Program-made: the position numbers and the translations under genes
Part shown: positions 1 through 6,813 of the stretch, one piece after another
How the letters are laid out: every line of letters starts with the position of its first letter
Position numbering within the stretch: the first letter of the stretch is position 1
The notes under the pieces: generated by a model
Told to the model about the DNA's origin: nothing
The model's database searches: none
The model's input: only the letters and a program-made list of their open reading frames with translations
Source of the DNA: Clostridiales bacterium
Lineage (GTDB): Bacteria; Bacillota; Clostridia; Lachnospirales; Lachnospiraceae
Reading direction: 5' to 3'
Length of the DNA: 64,000 nt
NCBI GenBank assembly: GCA_018372435.1
Contig: JAHAJA010000008.1
Coordinates: forward strand, 1 to 64,000

Positions 1-55
1 ATAAGGTATCAAAGGATTGAAATTCTACTTTGGCTGCGCTATTTACTTTACTCAT
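1..55 (-). CDS. parB: ParB-family partition protein, first 18 codons only
   Basis: The gene runs off the left edge of the window. Its start ATG overlaps the parA stop codon by 8 bases, the usual tight parA-parB coupling. The visible product begins MSKVNSAAKVEFQSFDTL. A short polar N-terminus followed by a phenylalanine-rich 'F.SFD.L' segment fits ParB/Noc-like proteins on clostridial mobile elements. The identification rests mainly on position after parA; the DNA-binding and CTPase regions lie outside the window. Confidence 0.6.
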   Translation of the reverse strand, partial: MSKVNSAAKVEFQSFDTL

Positions 56-836
56 CTTCCAATACCTCCTTAGTTAAGTTACTATATGCACTAGCAACCG
101 TGCATTTTGGATCATGCATGTAGATACTTTTCCCTTCTGCACTTGTCTCTGCAGCGCGCACTGATATTGGTATGTATTGTTCGAATATTCTTACATTTCG
201 TCCATAAGCCTCTTCTAGTTTATTGATAATCCCTTTAGCAAAATTTGTTCTACTATCTACTATAGTTAGCAATATTCCTTCAATAGTAAGATTAGGGTTA
301 ATTTGTCTACGAACCTTACCTATGGTCTGAATTAATTGTTGAAGTCCCTTTACAGGTAAATACTGCGCTTGTACAGGGATCAGTACCGAGTCCGCTGCAG
401 CAAAGGCATTAATTGTAATCATTCCAAGTGAAGGCATACAATCTATTAATATATAGTCATATTGATCACGTATACCTTCTATATAAGTTTTAAGAGTAGT
501 TTCTCTACTCATAACATTTACTAATGTAACTTCAAGTGCTGATAACTCTATATTGGCAGGTAAAAGATCAACATTCTCATCATGTGCAAGAATCCCCCTG
601 CGTGGATCAATATCGTCTTCATTTATTGTAGCTTATAATACTGTGGTTAATGTATCCTGTAAACTATCAGGCTCTTTAAATCCTAAACTTGCTGTTAAAC
701 TGCCTTGTGCATCAGCATCAATTAATAAGACTTTCTTACCTTCTCTTGCTAACCCAATACCTAAATTTACACATGTTGTTGTCTTACCAACTCCACCCTT
801 TTGATTTGCTATAGCAATAACTTTACATTTATTCAT
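48..836 (-). pseudogene. parA: ParA/Soj-type partition ATPase interrupted by one in-frame stop
   Basis: ParA ATPases move DNA-bound ParB cargo by ATP-driven cycling on the nucleoid. The deviant Walker A motif KGGVGKTT is at residues 13-20, the A' box 'LLIDADAQGS' at about 37-46, and a Walker B-like 'YILIDCMPSLG' after the lesion. The frame is open from 836 to a TAA codon at 635-633 (codon 68). It continues in the same frame with clear ParA sequence ('INEDDIDP', 'LLPANIEL') to the TAA at 50-48, giving about 262 codons, normal family length. There is no frameshift, so the lesion is a single nonsense codon; TAT(Tyr) to TAA would explain it. The start has a GGAGG ribosome site 6-8 bases upstream. 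The 'SLGM.TINA' and 'PVQAQYLP.KGL' sequences resemble ParA of integrative elements more than the chromosomal Soj. It could be a fresh pseudogene, a readthrough case or a sequencing error. Confidence 0.85.
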
Positions 837-857
837 CCTATTTCCTCCTATAATGAC

Positions 858-886
858 TTGTTATATAAATCCATTTATGTTATACT
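858..886 (+). promoter_or_regulatory. Candidate plus-strand sigma-A promoter
   Basis: TTGTTA at 858-863 and TATACT at 881-886 are separated by exactly 17 bases. Transcription would start near 893, run away from parA and meet the terminator at 950-987. A weaker minus-strand -10 (TATAAC, 883-878) that could serve parA overlaps it. No open reading frame follows on the plus strand. Confidence 0.4.
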
Positions 887-892
887 GCTTTT

Positions 893-987
893 GAAAATAT
901 TTTCTAAACGAACTTTTTAGTTCTTTTCTAAAAGGTAATTCTACCTAGGTAAGAGAGGGAAACGGGAACCCTCTCTTATTTTTTTTT
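893..987 (+). ncRNA. Candidate small RNA of about 95 nt divergent from parA
   Basis: This is inferred from a 17-spaced promoter (858-886) followed by a strong intrinsic terminator (950-987) with no coding frame between them. The interval contains two further small self-complementary stretches: GAAAAT/ATTTTC near 892-903 and GGTA/TACC near 934-945. I recognise no known RNA family in it. The start site is an estimate. Confidence 0.3.
950..987 (+). terminator. Intrinsic terminator, plus strand
   Basis: A 10-bp perfect stem (TAAGAGAGGG at 950-959 with CCCTCTCTTA at 969-978) encloses a 9-nt loop and is followed by a T-rich run (979-987). On the minus strand there is no T tract, so the orientation is plus. 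It would end the candidate small RNA and stop plus-strand transcription before it runs antisense into tsf. Confidence 0.7.
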
Positions 988-1062
988 ACTAAACTTCCTT
1001 ACAATCAATTTATAAATTCTATTAAAAGAGATAATTTGATAAAGCATATTAATAATATGATT

Positions 1063-1146
1063 TTGAGTAAATTTGAGTAAACTTCGCTAAAGATTTTTGA
1101 ACTCATTTTACTCAAATTACGATTTGAGTAATACTCAAATTTTTTT
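1063..1146. repeat. TTGAGTAA repeat cluster with a plus-strand terminator
   Basis: TTGAGTAA occurs in direct orientation at 1063-1070 and 1073-1080 (exactly 10 bp apart), inverted at 1108-1115, direct again within 1122-1131 and inverted within 1132-1140. The last two form ATTTGAGTA/TACTCAAAT followed by seven T (1140-1146), a plus-strand intrinsic terminator. The third and fourth copies can instead form a 10-bp stem with a TACG loop, which excludes the terminator. It may be a protein-binding array, a switch, or both. Confidence 0.6.
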
Positions 1147-1160
1147 GATTTTCTACGATA

Positions 1161-1180
1161 TTTAACGGTATTTAACGGTA
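1161..1180. repeat. Tandem 10-mer TTTAACGGTA x2
   Basis: Two perfect adjacent copies (1161-1170, 1171-1180) lie just downstream of the tsf terminator. The 10-bp period matches one helical turn, as in iteron or operator arrays. There are too few copies to assign a function. Confidence 0.5.
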
Positions 1181-1194
1181 TATTATAGGAGATA

Positions 1195-1258
1195 ACAAAA
1201 AGGCTCCAAACACCTTATATATCATGTAAAAACCGATAATATAAGGCATTTGGAGCCT
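1195..1258 (-). terminator. rpsB-tsf operon terminator
   Basis: A very long hairpin has outer arms AGGCTCCAAA (1201-1210) and TTTGGAGCCT (1249-1258) that extend inwards through CACCTTATAT and ATATAAGGC with one mismatch. In the minus direction it is followed by a T run (1200-1197). It lies 37 bases after the tsf stop and would cleanly end the ribosomal operon. Confidence 0.85.
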
Positions 1259-1294
1259 CTTAAAGTTTAAATTATATTAGATTGAAAACTTCGC

Positions 1295-2221
1295 TTATTT
1301 AGCCATTTGAGCAGCAACTTCTGCAGCGAAATCTTCTGATTTCTTTTCGATACCTTCGCCAGTTTCGAAACGAACGAAGCTCTTAATTGTGATATCAGCA
1401 CCGATTTCTTTAGCAGCTGTTTCAACATATTTTTTAACAGTTAAGTCTTCATCTTTGATGAAAGCTTGTTCTAATAAACAAACTTCTTTTAATTGTTTGT
1501 TTAAACGACCAATGATCATTTTCTCAATGATGTTTTCTGGTTTATCTGGGTTTTCGTTCATAGCTTGAGCTTTTAAGATTTCTTTTTCGTGTTCTTTGTA
1601 ATCAGCTGGAACTTCATCAGATGATAAATATTTAGGAGCGATAGCAGCGATTTGCATAGCTACATCTTTAGCAACAGCCTTAGTTTGATCATTCACTACA
1701 GTAGTTTCAACTTCAACTAAAACACCTACTCTACCACCAGCATGGATGTATGATTCAACAAATCCATTTTCAGCAACGATTTTTTCGAATCTTCTGATGT
1801 TCATGTTTTCACCGATAACAGCGATTTGAGCAGCTAAAGCTTCTTTAACTGTCATATTTGTATCAGGAGCCCAAGCTTCTGATAAGAAAGCTTCGATATC
1901 TGTAGCTGTAGTTGAAGCTGCTTGAGCTGCTACTTCTGCTACATAGCTTTGGAATTTTTCGTTTTTAGCAACGAAATCTGTTTCGCTGTTTACTTCTACG
2001 ATAGAAGCTACTTTACCATCTGCAGATACGTTAGTTGCTACAAGTCCTTCAGCTGCAATTCTTCCAGCTTTCTTTTCAGCTGCAGCAAGACCTTTTTCTC
2101 TTAAGAATTCTACTGCTTTGTCCATATCACCATCAGTTTGTGCAAGAGCTTTTTTACAATCCATCATTCCTGCACCTGTCATTTCTCTAAGTTCTTTTAC
2201 CATTGACGCTGTAATAGCCAT
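1295..2221 (-). CDS. tsf: Translation elongation factor Ts
   Basis: EF-Ts is the cytoplasmic guanine-nucleotide exchange factor that recycles EF-Tu-GDP to EF-Tu-GTP. The 308-aa product has the N-terminal UBA-like region (residues 1-55, with 'MTGAGMMDCKKAL') and the EF-Tu-contacting signature TDFVAKN at residues 81-87, followed by the two core subdomains. The length is normal. The start ATG has the ribosome site CGGAGG. It follows rpsB after a 244-bp gap rich in hairpins, the conserved bacterial rpsB-tsf pairing. In Bacillus the next genes are pyrH and frr; here a long terminator and a partition gene follow. Confidence 0.97.
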   Translation of the reverse strand: MAITASMVKELREMTGAGMMDCKKALAQTDGDMDKAVEFLREKGLAAAEKKAGRIAAEGLVATNVSADGKVASIVEVNSETDFVAKNEKFQSYVAEVAAQAASTTATDIEAFLSEAWAPDTNMTVKEALAAQIAVIGENMNIRRFEKIVAENGFVESYIHAGGRVGVLVEVETTVVNDQTKAVAKDVAMQIAAIAPKYLSSDEVPADYKEHEKEILKAQAMNENPDKPENIIEKMIIGRLNKQLKEVCLLEQAFIKDEDLTVKKYVETAAKEIGADITIKSFVRFETGEGIEKKSEDFAAEVAAQMAK

Positions 2222-2358
2222 GTTCGAATACCTCCGTTATAATTTACGTTTCCGTTTTTTATTCTTATTATGAGTAGCGTAAACGCTCTCTTTATAATAC
2301 AAAACTAATACACATCTTTCATAGGATTGACATGCAAAGTAATAATTTATTCATAAAC

Positions 2359-2451
2359 AATAGAAAGTACGCTTTGCGAACTTTCTATTATCATGAATAA
2401 TGCTTCAACCGGGTAACCCTGGCTGAAGCATTATCGCAAGCCCATTATGGG
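2359..2451 (-). other. Hairpin cluster between rpsB and tsf
   Basis: Three inverted repeats lie within 95 bases. AATAGAAAGT with its complement spans 2359-2389, a 14-bp arm pair spans 2397-2434 (ATAATGCTTCA/TGAAGCATTAT) and CCCA/TGGG lies at 2442-2451. None is followed by a good minus-strand T tract, so they look like processing, stability or attenuation elements rather than full terminators. They would set the ratio of S2 to EF-Ts. Confidence 0.5.
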
Positions 2452-2465
2452 TATGAATAATCAGA

Positions 2466-3194
2466 TTAAGCTTCTACTGCTTCTTCAACAGGAGCTTCAT
2501 CGTTTAATTGAGCACCTTGATTAGCTTCGATAACTGCATCAGCCATCTTAGCAACGATTAATTTAACTGCTCTGATTGCATCATCATTACCAGGAATTAC
2601 GAAATCTAATTCTTCTGGATCACAGTTAGTATCAGCGATACCAATTAGTGGAATTCCTAATGTATGTGCTTCTTGAATACAGATTCTTTCTTTCTTAGGA
2701 TCAACAACGAAGATTGCATCTGGGATGTTCTTCATGTTCTTGATACCACCAAGATTCTTTTCAAGTTTTTCTTGTTCTTTCTTAAGATTGATAACTTCTT
2801 TTTTAGGAAGAACTTCGAAAGTTCCGTCTTCTGCCATAGTTTCGATAGCTTTTAATCTTTCAATTCTACCTTGGATAGTCTTGAAGTTTGTAAGCATACC
2901 ACCTAACCATCTTTCGTTTACATAGTACATTCCACAACGTTCAGCTTCTGATTTAACAGAATCTTGAGCTTGTTTCTTAGTACCAACGAAAAGAACAGTA
3001 CCACCATCAGCTACGATATCTTTAATAGCATTGTAAGCTTCATCTACTTTACCTACAGATTTTTGTAAATCGATAATATAGATACCATTTCTTTCAGTGT
3101 AGATGTACTCTGCCATTTTAGGGTTCCATCTTCTAGTTTGGTGTCCAAAATGTACACCAGCTTCAAGTAATTGTTTCATTGATATAACGCTCAT
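2466..3194 (-). CDS. rpsB: Ribosomal protein S2
   Basis: S2 sits at the head-body junction of the 30S subunit and contacts S1-like proteins and 16S rRNA. The 242-aa product begins with the family hallmark 'MKQLLEAGVHFGHQTRRWNPKM' region (residues about 6-27). It has the coiled-coil insert around residues 100-160 and ends in an acidic tail. The start is supported by GGAGG eight bases upstream. It has its own promoter and a structured leader, is followed by tsf, and is preceded by the motility block as in Bacillus. Confidence 0.98.
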   Translation of the reverse strand: MSVISMKQLLEAGVHFGHQTRRWNPKMAEYIYTERNGIYIIDLQKSVGKVDEAYNAIKDIVADGGTVLFVGTKKQAQDSVKSEAERCGMYYVNERWLGGMLTNFKTIQGRIERLKAIETMAEDGTFEVLPKKEVINLKKEQEKLEKNLGGIKNMKNIPDAIFVVDPKKERICIQEAHTLGIPLIGIADTNCDPEELDFVIPGNDDAIRAVKLIVAKMADAVIEANQGAQLNDEAPVEEAVEA

Positions 3195-3222
3195 AATTTA
3201 CCTCCATTTGGTTGATTTCTTC

Positions 3223-3279
3223 CGTATATTTCAACTTACTAACAGACCATTACGGCACCCTGTCAGAAATCAATATACG
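3223..3279 (-). promoter_or_regulatory. Structured rpsB leader
   Basis: In the 5' untranslated region CGTATATT and AATATACG (3272-3279 with 3223-3230) pair over 8 bp. They enclose a second stem between the TGACAG and CTGTTA segments (3260-3265 with 3240-3245). The fold ends just before the ribosome site. Ribosomal-protein leaders often bind the protein product for feedback control; that role here is inference. Confidence 0.4.
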
Positions 3280-3296
3280 TGTATTTTAACATAGCA

Positions 3297-3325
3297 AGTA
3301 TATCACATGAATTTACATATGACAA
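3297..3325 (-). promoter_or_regulatory. rpsB promoter
   Basis: The minus strand reads TTGTCA (3325-3320), 17 bases, TATACT (3302-3297), a near-consensus sigma-A promoter about 100 bases before the rpsB start. A second candidate -10 (TAAAAT) lies about 15 bases further downstream with TTCATG at 17-base spacing, so tandem promoters are possible. Confidence 0.65.
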
Positions 3326-3395
3326 GCTTTTTTTACTTTATTTTAATTCTTGCTAATAAGCCTCTACTCTTCTAGTGATAGCAATCAGATAACCG

Positions 3396-3998
3396 CTATT
3401 TCTTTCTAGTAATTATATCCGCTATCTTCTTATAAGTAGCATCCAAGGGAATTAGGTATTCTCCAACTAGTATTTTGCTTGAATAACCTTGTTCTGACAT
3501 ATAGGTACGAAATTCGTCTGCATCTTCTATAACTCCCTTTTCATTTAACAACTTTCCAACGCTAGTAGCTGTCATCCCCGAAGTGATTTTAATTGGAGTA
3601 TAGTCAATGGATATTATCAAATCCTTATCTTTCGTTGAATCAACATTGGGTTCTACTTTATCTTTATTATCTTTTTCATCTTTTTCATTTTGCTGATCAT
3701 CATCATTGGATTCTTTTAATTGATCGTCTTCTGCATCTTGTTCTTCTTTTACATCTTGATTTTTTTCTTGGCTTTGTTCTTCTTTTGAAGGATCTTTTTG
3801 TTCAACCGAAGTAGTATCGTCCGATGCACTCATTATCATTCCATAACCCATGGCTTTTTCCATAATTTCTTCTTTTGTTAATGCATTTTCTCTTATTATT
3901 CTGCTACGAGAGGCTTGTAATGACAGCGACATTACAATAGCTGTGAATACAATTCCAATACCTAGCCCACGAATAAAGTATCTTAGTTTTAATTTCAT
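3396..3998 (-). CDS. Membrane-anchored protein with MltG-like LysM-type domain
   Basis: This 200-aa protein has an N-terminal transmembrane helix (about 8-28), a highly charged D/E/K/Q linker (about 65-125) and a C-terminal globular segment ('ITSGMTATSVGKLLNEKGVIEDADEFRTYM...', split here only for description). That segment resembles the LysM-like subdomain at the N-terminal side of endolytic transglycosylase MltG/YceG. The catalytic MltG domain with its essential glutamate is absent, since the protein ends after the 'LVGEYLIP' region. It is therefore unlikely to cleave glycan and more likely to bind peptidoglycan or act as a scaffold. It lies between the swrB-like gene and rpsB. The domain call is from sequence feel and moderately sure. 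Confidence 0.6.
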   Translation of the reverse strand: MKLKLRYFIRGLGIGIVFTAIVMSLSLQASRSRIIRENALTKEEIMEKAMGYGMIMSASDDTTSVEQKDPSKEEQSQEKNQDVKEEQDAEDDQLKESNDDDQQNEKDEKDNKDKVEPNVDSTKDKDLIISIDYTPIKITSGMTATSVGKLLNEKGVIEDADEFRTYMSEQGYSSKILVGEYLIPLDATYKKIADIITRKK

Positions 3999-4030
3999 AT
4001 GCGAACCAAACCTTCCTAACCAATAACAAA

Positions 4031-4723
4031 TTAATTTTGCTTATAAAGATTTAATACGAAACTCACTTCGCCTTTTCCTAAATCTAAAGTCTTAGCAATT
4101 TCAGTAATACTCTTCCCTTGCGCATATAACCTCATAATCTCTTGGTTGTTATTTTGTTTATCTTCATCTGTAAACTCTTGTTCATTATATGAATAATTCG
4201 TATTATTAACAAGCATAGCTGCCTCTTCGTCATTAATACCTTGAATCTCTCTCTCTGGCTCTGTGACTTTACTATCAATTACAGTTGAATTATTAGTATC
4301 TGTTTGGTTTTCTAAATCGTTACTTTTAGATTCTGAATCCTTTGTTTTGATTTCTTTTTTACAATAATTTTCTTTCATAGCATTTTCTTTTTCATTAAGC
4401 ATATTATACAGGAACACTACTTCCGTATGGTTTTGTTCTATCTTCTCAAGAATTTGCTCTGAGTACTCACTAATAGCCATTATTTTTTCATTAGTTACCT
4501 TATTAAGATCGTTTTCAGTCTTAACAATGGTAGCTTCTGATATCTTTTCTAAATTTTCTTCTACCGTGTTTTGTATTACAAGTAAATGCTCCTCATCTAG
4601 TCCTTTTATTGAATTGGTCGCTTCTTCCTTTTTCCCCTTAGAAGTAACCTTCTCTGTGAAGAAGAAACTTACTCCAATTAAGACTAAACCAAGAATTAAC
4701 ATACATACCTCAAATACCGTCAT
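4031..4723 (-). CDS. SwrB-like (DUF6115-type) membrane protein of the fla/che operon
   Basis: This 230-aa protein has one N-terminal transmembrane helix (about 3-22), a long charged, probably coiled-coil middle (35-110), a polar low-complexity stretch and a C-terminal helix-turn-helix-like segment at about 195-227 ('YAQGKSITEIAKTLDLGKGE'). That layout and its place after sigD and before rpsB match Bacillus SwrB (YlxL), which promotes assembly of the flagellar export apparatus and sigma-D activity. Overall sequence similarity to SwrB is confined to the ends, so the assignment leans on layout and position. Confidence 0.6.
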   Translation of the reverse strand: MTVFEVCMLILGLVLIGVSFFFTEKVTSKGKKEEATNSIKGLDEEHLLVIQNTVEENLEKISEATIVKTENDLNKVTNEKIMAISEYSEQILEKIEQNHTEVVFLYNMLNEKENAMKENYCKKEIKTKDSESKSNDLENQTDTNNSTVIDSKVTEPEREIQGINDEEAAMLVNNTNYSYNEQEFTDEDKQNNNQEIMRLYAQGKSITEIAKTLDLGKGEVSFVLNLYKQN

Positions 4724-4738
4724 ATACCTTCTCCTAGC

Positions 4739-5056
4739 TTATATTTTAATATCAAATGAACTTCTATTAGTAGGAGGTGTATTAAGATGAGTTTCTTCTT
4801 GTTTCTTTTTCCCCTTCTTGTTTTTATCTCCTAATGATTGTCCATTCCCTTTTTCTTTTGCATCATAACGCATTTCTTTGTATTCACCTTTTTTGGTTTC
4901 CACCGTTTTGTTCTGTTCATGCTTTATGTGTTGTTGAAACATAGTGTTCATCTGCGCTTGTTCTTGTGCAGGTCGCTGCATCTCAACATGCCTAATTTGA
5001 GACACTTCGTTTGTACGAGGTACCAATGTTAACATATCTACTTGAGAAATTGACAT
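4739..5056 (-). CDS. Small charged protein of the motility operon
   Basis: I do not recognise this 105-aa protein with certainty. It starts with a short conserved-looking segment ('MSISQVDMLTLVPRTNEVSQ') and is then rich in K, E and Q, with a lysine-rich patch around residues 75-90. No signal peptide or transmembrane helix is seen. A good ribosome site (GGGAGGA) precedes the ATG, and the gene is tightly spaced between the FapA-like and SwrB-like genes, which supports that it is real. Its composition suggests a disordered adaptor. Confidence 0.65.
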   Translation of the reverse strand: MSISQVDMLTLVPRTNEVSQIRHVEMQRPAQEQAQMNTMFQQHIKHEQNKTVETKKGEYKEMRYDAKEKGNGQSLGDKNKKGKKKQEETHLNTPPTNRSSFDIKI

Positions 5057-5077
5057 AAGATCCTCCCTTTCTATAGG

Positions 5078-6682
5078 CTAATTCAATCCTAACACCTTAA
5101 TATCCGCTCTATCTTTAACAAACTGGCAATGATGCTCTGCAGTCTTAATAATGTATACTACACTTCCAATTGATATACGTACACCCGAATACGCCATGTT
5201 TTCTACTACTACTTTACCATTAATATTTTCTTCCATCTTCTCTTGCAATTGATCGTATTGTTTTATTAATGGTTCAAGCACTTTATCTAATTCAGCATTT
5301 TGTATTGATAATTTTTGTAAATGTTGTAATTTCTCAGTTGATAGTTTCTCTCCACTCATTACTTTCTTCTTAAATATCGTTAGAATTTGAACTATCTTAT
5401 CTTTTTCTTCTTGCAGTGAAACTATTTTCACTTCACAATCTCTATATGAATCGACCAATGTTGGGTCAACCCCCACTTCAAGTACTGTAGAAGTACCCAT
5501 AGTTGATCCCGCAGTTTTTAAACGAATAAGCGAACCCGCTTTGATCTCTCCACCAGTTACTAAGCCTTTCCTACCACTAACAACAACATCGGTCCTAGCA
5601 TATACCTTACTGTGTAAGATTGTTTCTGTATCAACATAGCCACCTGACTTAACAGTTGAACTTTCGATGAATTTACTTAGTATGTTACCCTCAGCTTGTA
5701 GAAGTCCGCGATTCATACCTTGGATACCACGTTTTAAAATAATATGTCCCTCACTATATAATTTTGCGCCTTCAACAACACCATCTACAATAATATCACC
5801 TTTTGCTCGTACCGTAAATCCGGTTCTAACATTTCCCTTTATATGGACATTCCCGTCATACGTTATATCGCCTGTTGAAGTATCAACATCAGCTAGTACT
5901 TCCAACGTATCCGATACAAAAACCTTTTCATCCGCTAATTCAACATGACCTGAAACACCTGAATACATCTTTAAACCATCCTCTGACTTGTAGATGTTAT
6001 TCCCATGTCTCAAGATCTTATTAACAATCTTCTGTGGTCGTATTATATTACCAAGTACATCAATACCTGGAACCCCTGCATCAGCTGGAACTAACTCAGC
6101 TAATAATTGATCTTTATTAACATGACTAATCATATCCAATTGATGAAAATCAACGGATCCATCTTCATTATGCTTTGGTTGTAATGTACGATCAGTTTGG
6201 AAATAATACTTAATTTCTGCGCTCTTTCCCTCTACAGCATCTAATCCTTTTGCAATAACTATATTAGTGTTATAGCACCGTTCTCTTAAAAATTCTGCAA
6301 TAGCTGTACTTTGGATTCCATACTTAATTCCTTCTCTTGTTAAACTTGATTTAATATCTTCATTATCTAATAATTTTCCATTGATTGAAGGTGGATACCA
6401 TTTAGCAAAAGCAGTTTTTCTATCATCTGATATGGATATTGTCATTAGTTCCATAACAGGTAGCATTATATCCTCACTAATTTTAACTTCTATTTCTTCA
6501 ACCAAAGAAACTACCTCTGTATGTAATTTTTTGATGTCATAATTATGAACCTTAACTTTTGATAAGTATGCTGATATTTCATCTATAGTTACAGATAAGC
6601 CACCTTGCATGTTGGGAACTAGATGTATATACACTCCGTCATCTTTCATGTGTAAATAAAAATATCCATTTTTTTGTTTCAT
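5078..6682 (-). CDS. FapA/DUF342 family protein
   Basis: The 534-aa protein belongs to the FapA (DUF342) family. An N-terminal domain of about 170 residues is followed by a repetitive right-handed beta-helix region around 215-410 ('GDITYDGNVHIKGNVRTG', 'VKAKGDIIVDG'-like turns), then a coiled coil (about 410-480) and a short beta C-terminus. Family members are polymerising or scaffold-like proteins, and several clostridial copies sit in motility operons. The molecular role is not settled. It is the next gene after sigD, separated by a terminator-like hairpin, and may have its own promoter (TATAAT at 6748-6743). Confidence 0.8.
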   Translation of the reverse strand: MKQKNGYFYLHMKDDGVYIHLVPNMQGGLSVTIDEISAYLSKVKVHNYDIKKLHTEVVSLVEEIEVKISEDIMLPVMELMTISISDDRKTAFAKWYPPSINGKLLDNEDIKSSLTREGIKYGIQSTAIAEFLRERCYNTNIVIAKGLDAVEGKSAEIKYYFQTDRTLQPKHNEDGSVDFHQLDMISHVNKDQLLAELVPADAGVPGIDVLGNIIRPQKIVNKILRHGNNIYKSEDGLKMYSGVSGHVELADEKVFVSDTLEVLADVDTSTGDITYDGNVHIKGNVRTGFTVRAKGDIIVDGVVEGAKLYSEGHIILKRGIQGMNRGLLQAEGNILSKFIESSTVKSGGYVDTETILHSKVYARTDVVVSGRKGLVTGGEIKAGSLIRLKTAGSTMGTSTVLEVGVDPTLVDSYRDCEVKIVSLQEEKDKIVQILTIFKKKVMSGEKLSTEKLQHLQKLSIQNAELDKVLEPLIKQYDQLQEKMEENINGKVVVENMAYSGVRISIGSVVYIIKTAEHHCQFVKDRADIKVLGLN

Positions 6683-6764
6683 GTTATTCCCCCACTTTCG
6701 TCATTAACAGATGCATTAAGGATCTGTCAGTTCTTCTCCATTATTATACATTTATATCTTGGTA

Positions 6765-6808
6765 CTAAAACAAGTCCTCTGAAACCTTTTACGATAAAGA
6801 GAACTTGT
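6765..6808 (-). terminator. Terminator-like hairpin after sigD
   Basis: ACAAGT.CTCT (6808-6798) pairs with AGAG.ACTTGT (6780-6770) around a 17-nt loop and is followed in the minus direction by TTTTA. The T tract is short, so termination may be partial. A TATAAT sequence at 6748-6743 just beyond could restart transcription for the FapA-like gene. Confidence 0.5.
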
Positions 6809-6813
6809 CGTTA

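Larger units (their letters stand above)
841..1294. other. Non-coding boundary between parA and tsf
   Basis: These 454 bases hold no convincing gene. From left to right they contain the parA upstream region and overlapping divergent promoter candidates, a candidate small RNA with its terminator, an A/T-rich stretch with nothing recognisable (about 990-1060), a cluster of TTGAGTAA motifs (1063-1140) ending in a second plus-strand terminator, a tandem 10-mer (1161-1180) and the tsf terminator (1195-1258). The change from core translation genes to a mobile-element-type parAB makes this the probable edge of an inserted element. No repeat pair that would mark an attachment site could be defined. 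Confidence 0.6.

Noticed and set aside
553..804. Plus-strand open frame opposite parA
   Set aside because: It is an antisense shadow of parA codons, with no ribosome site and no recognisable product.
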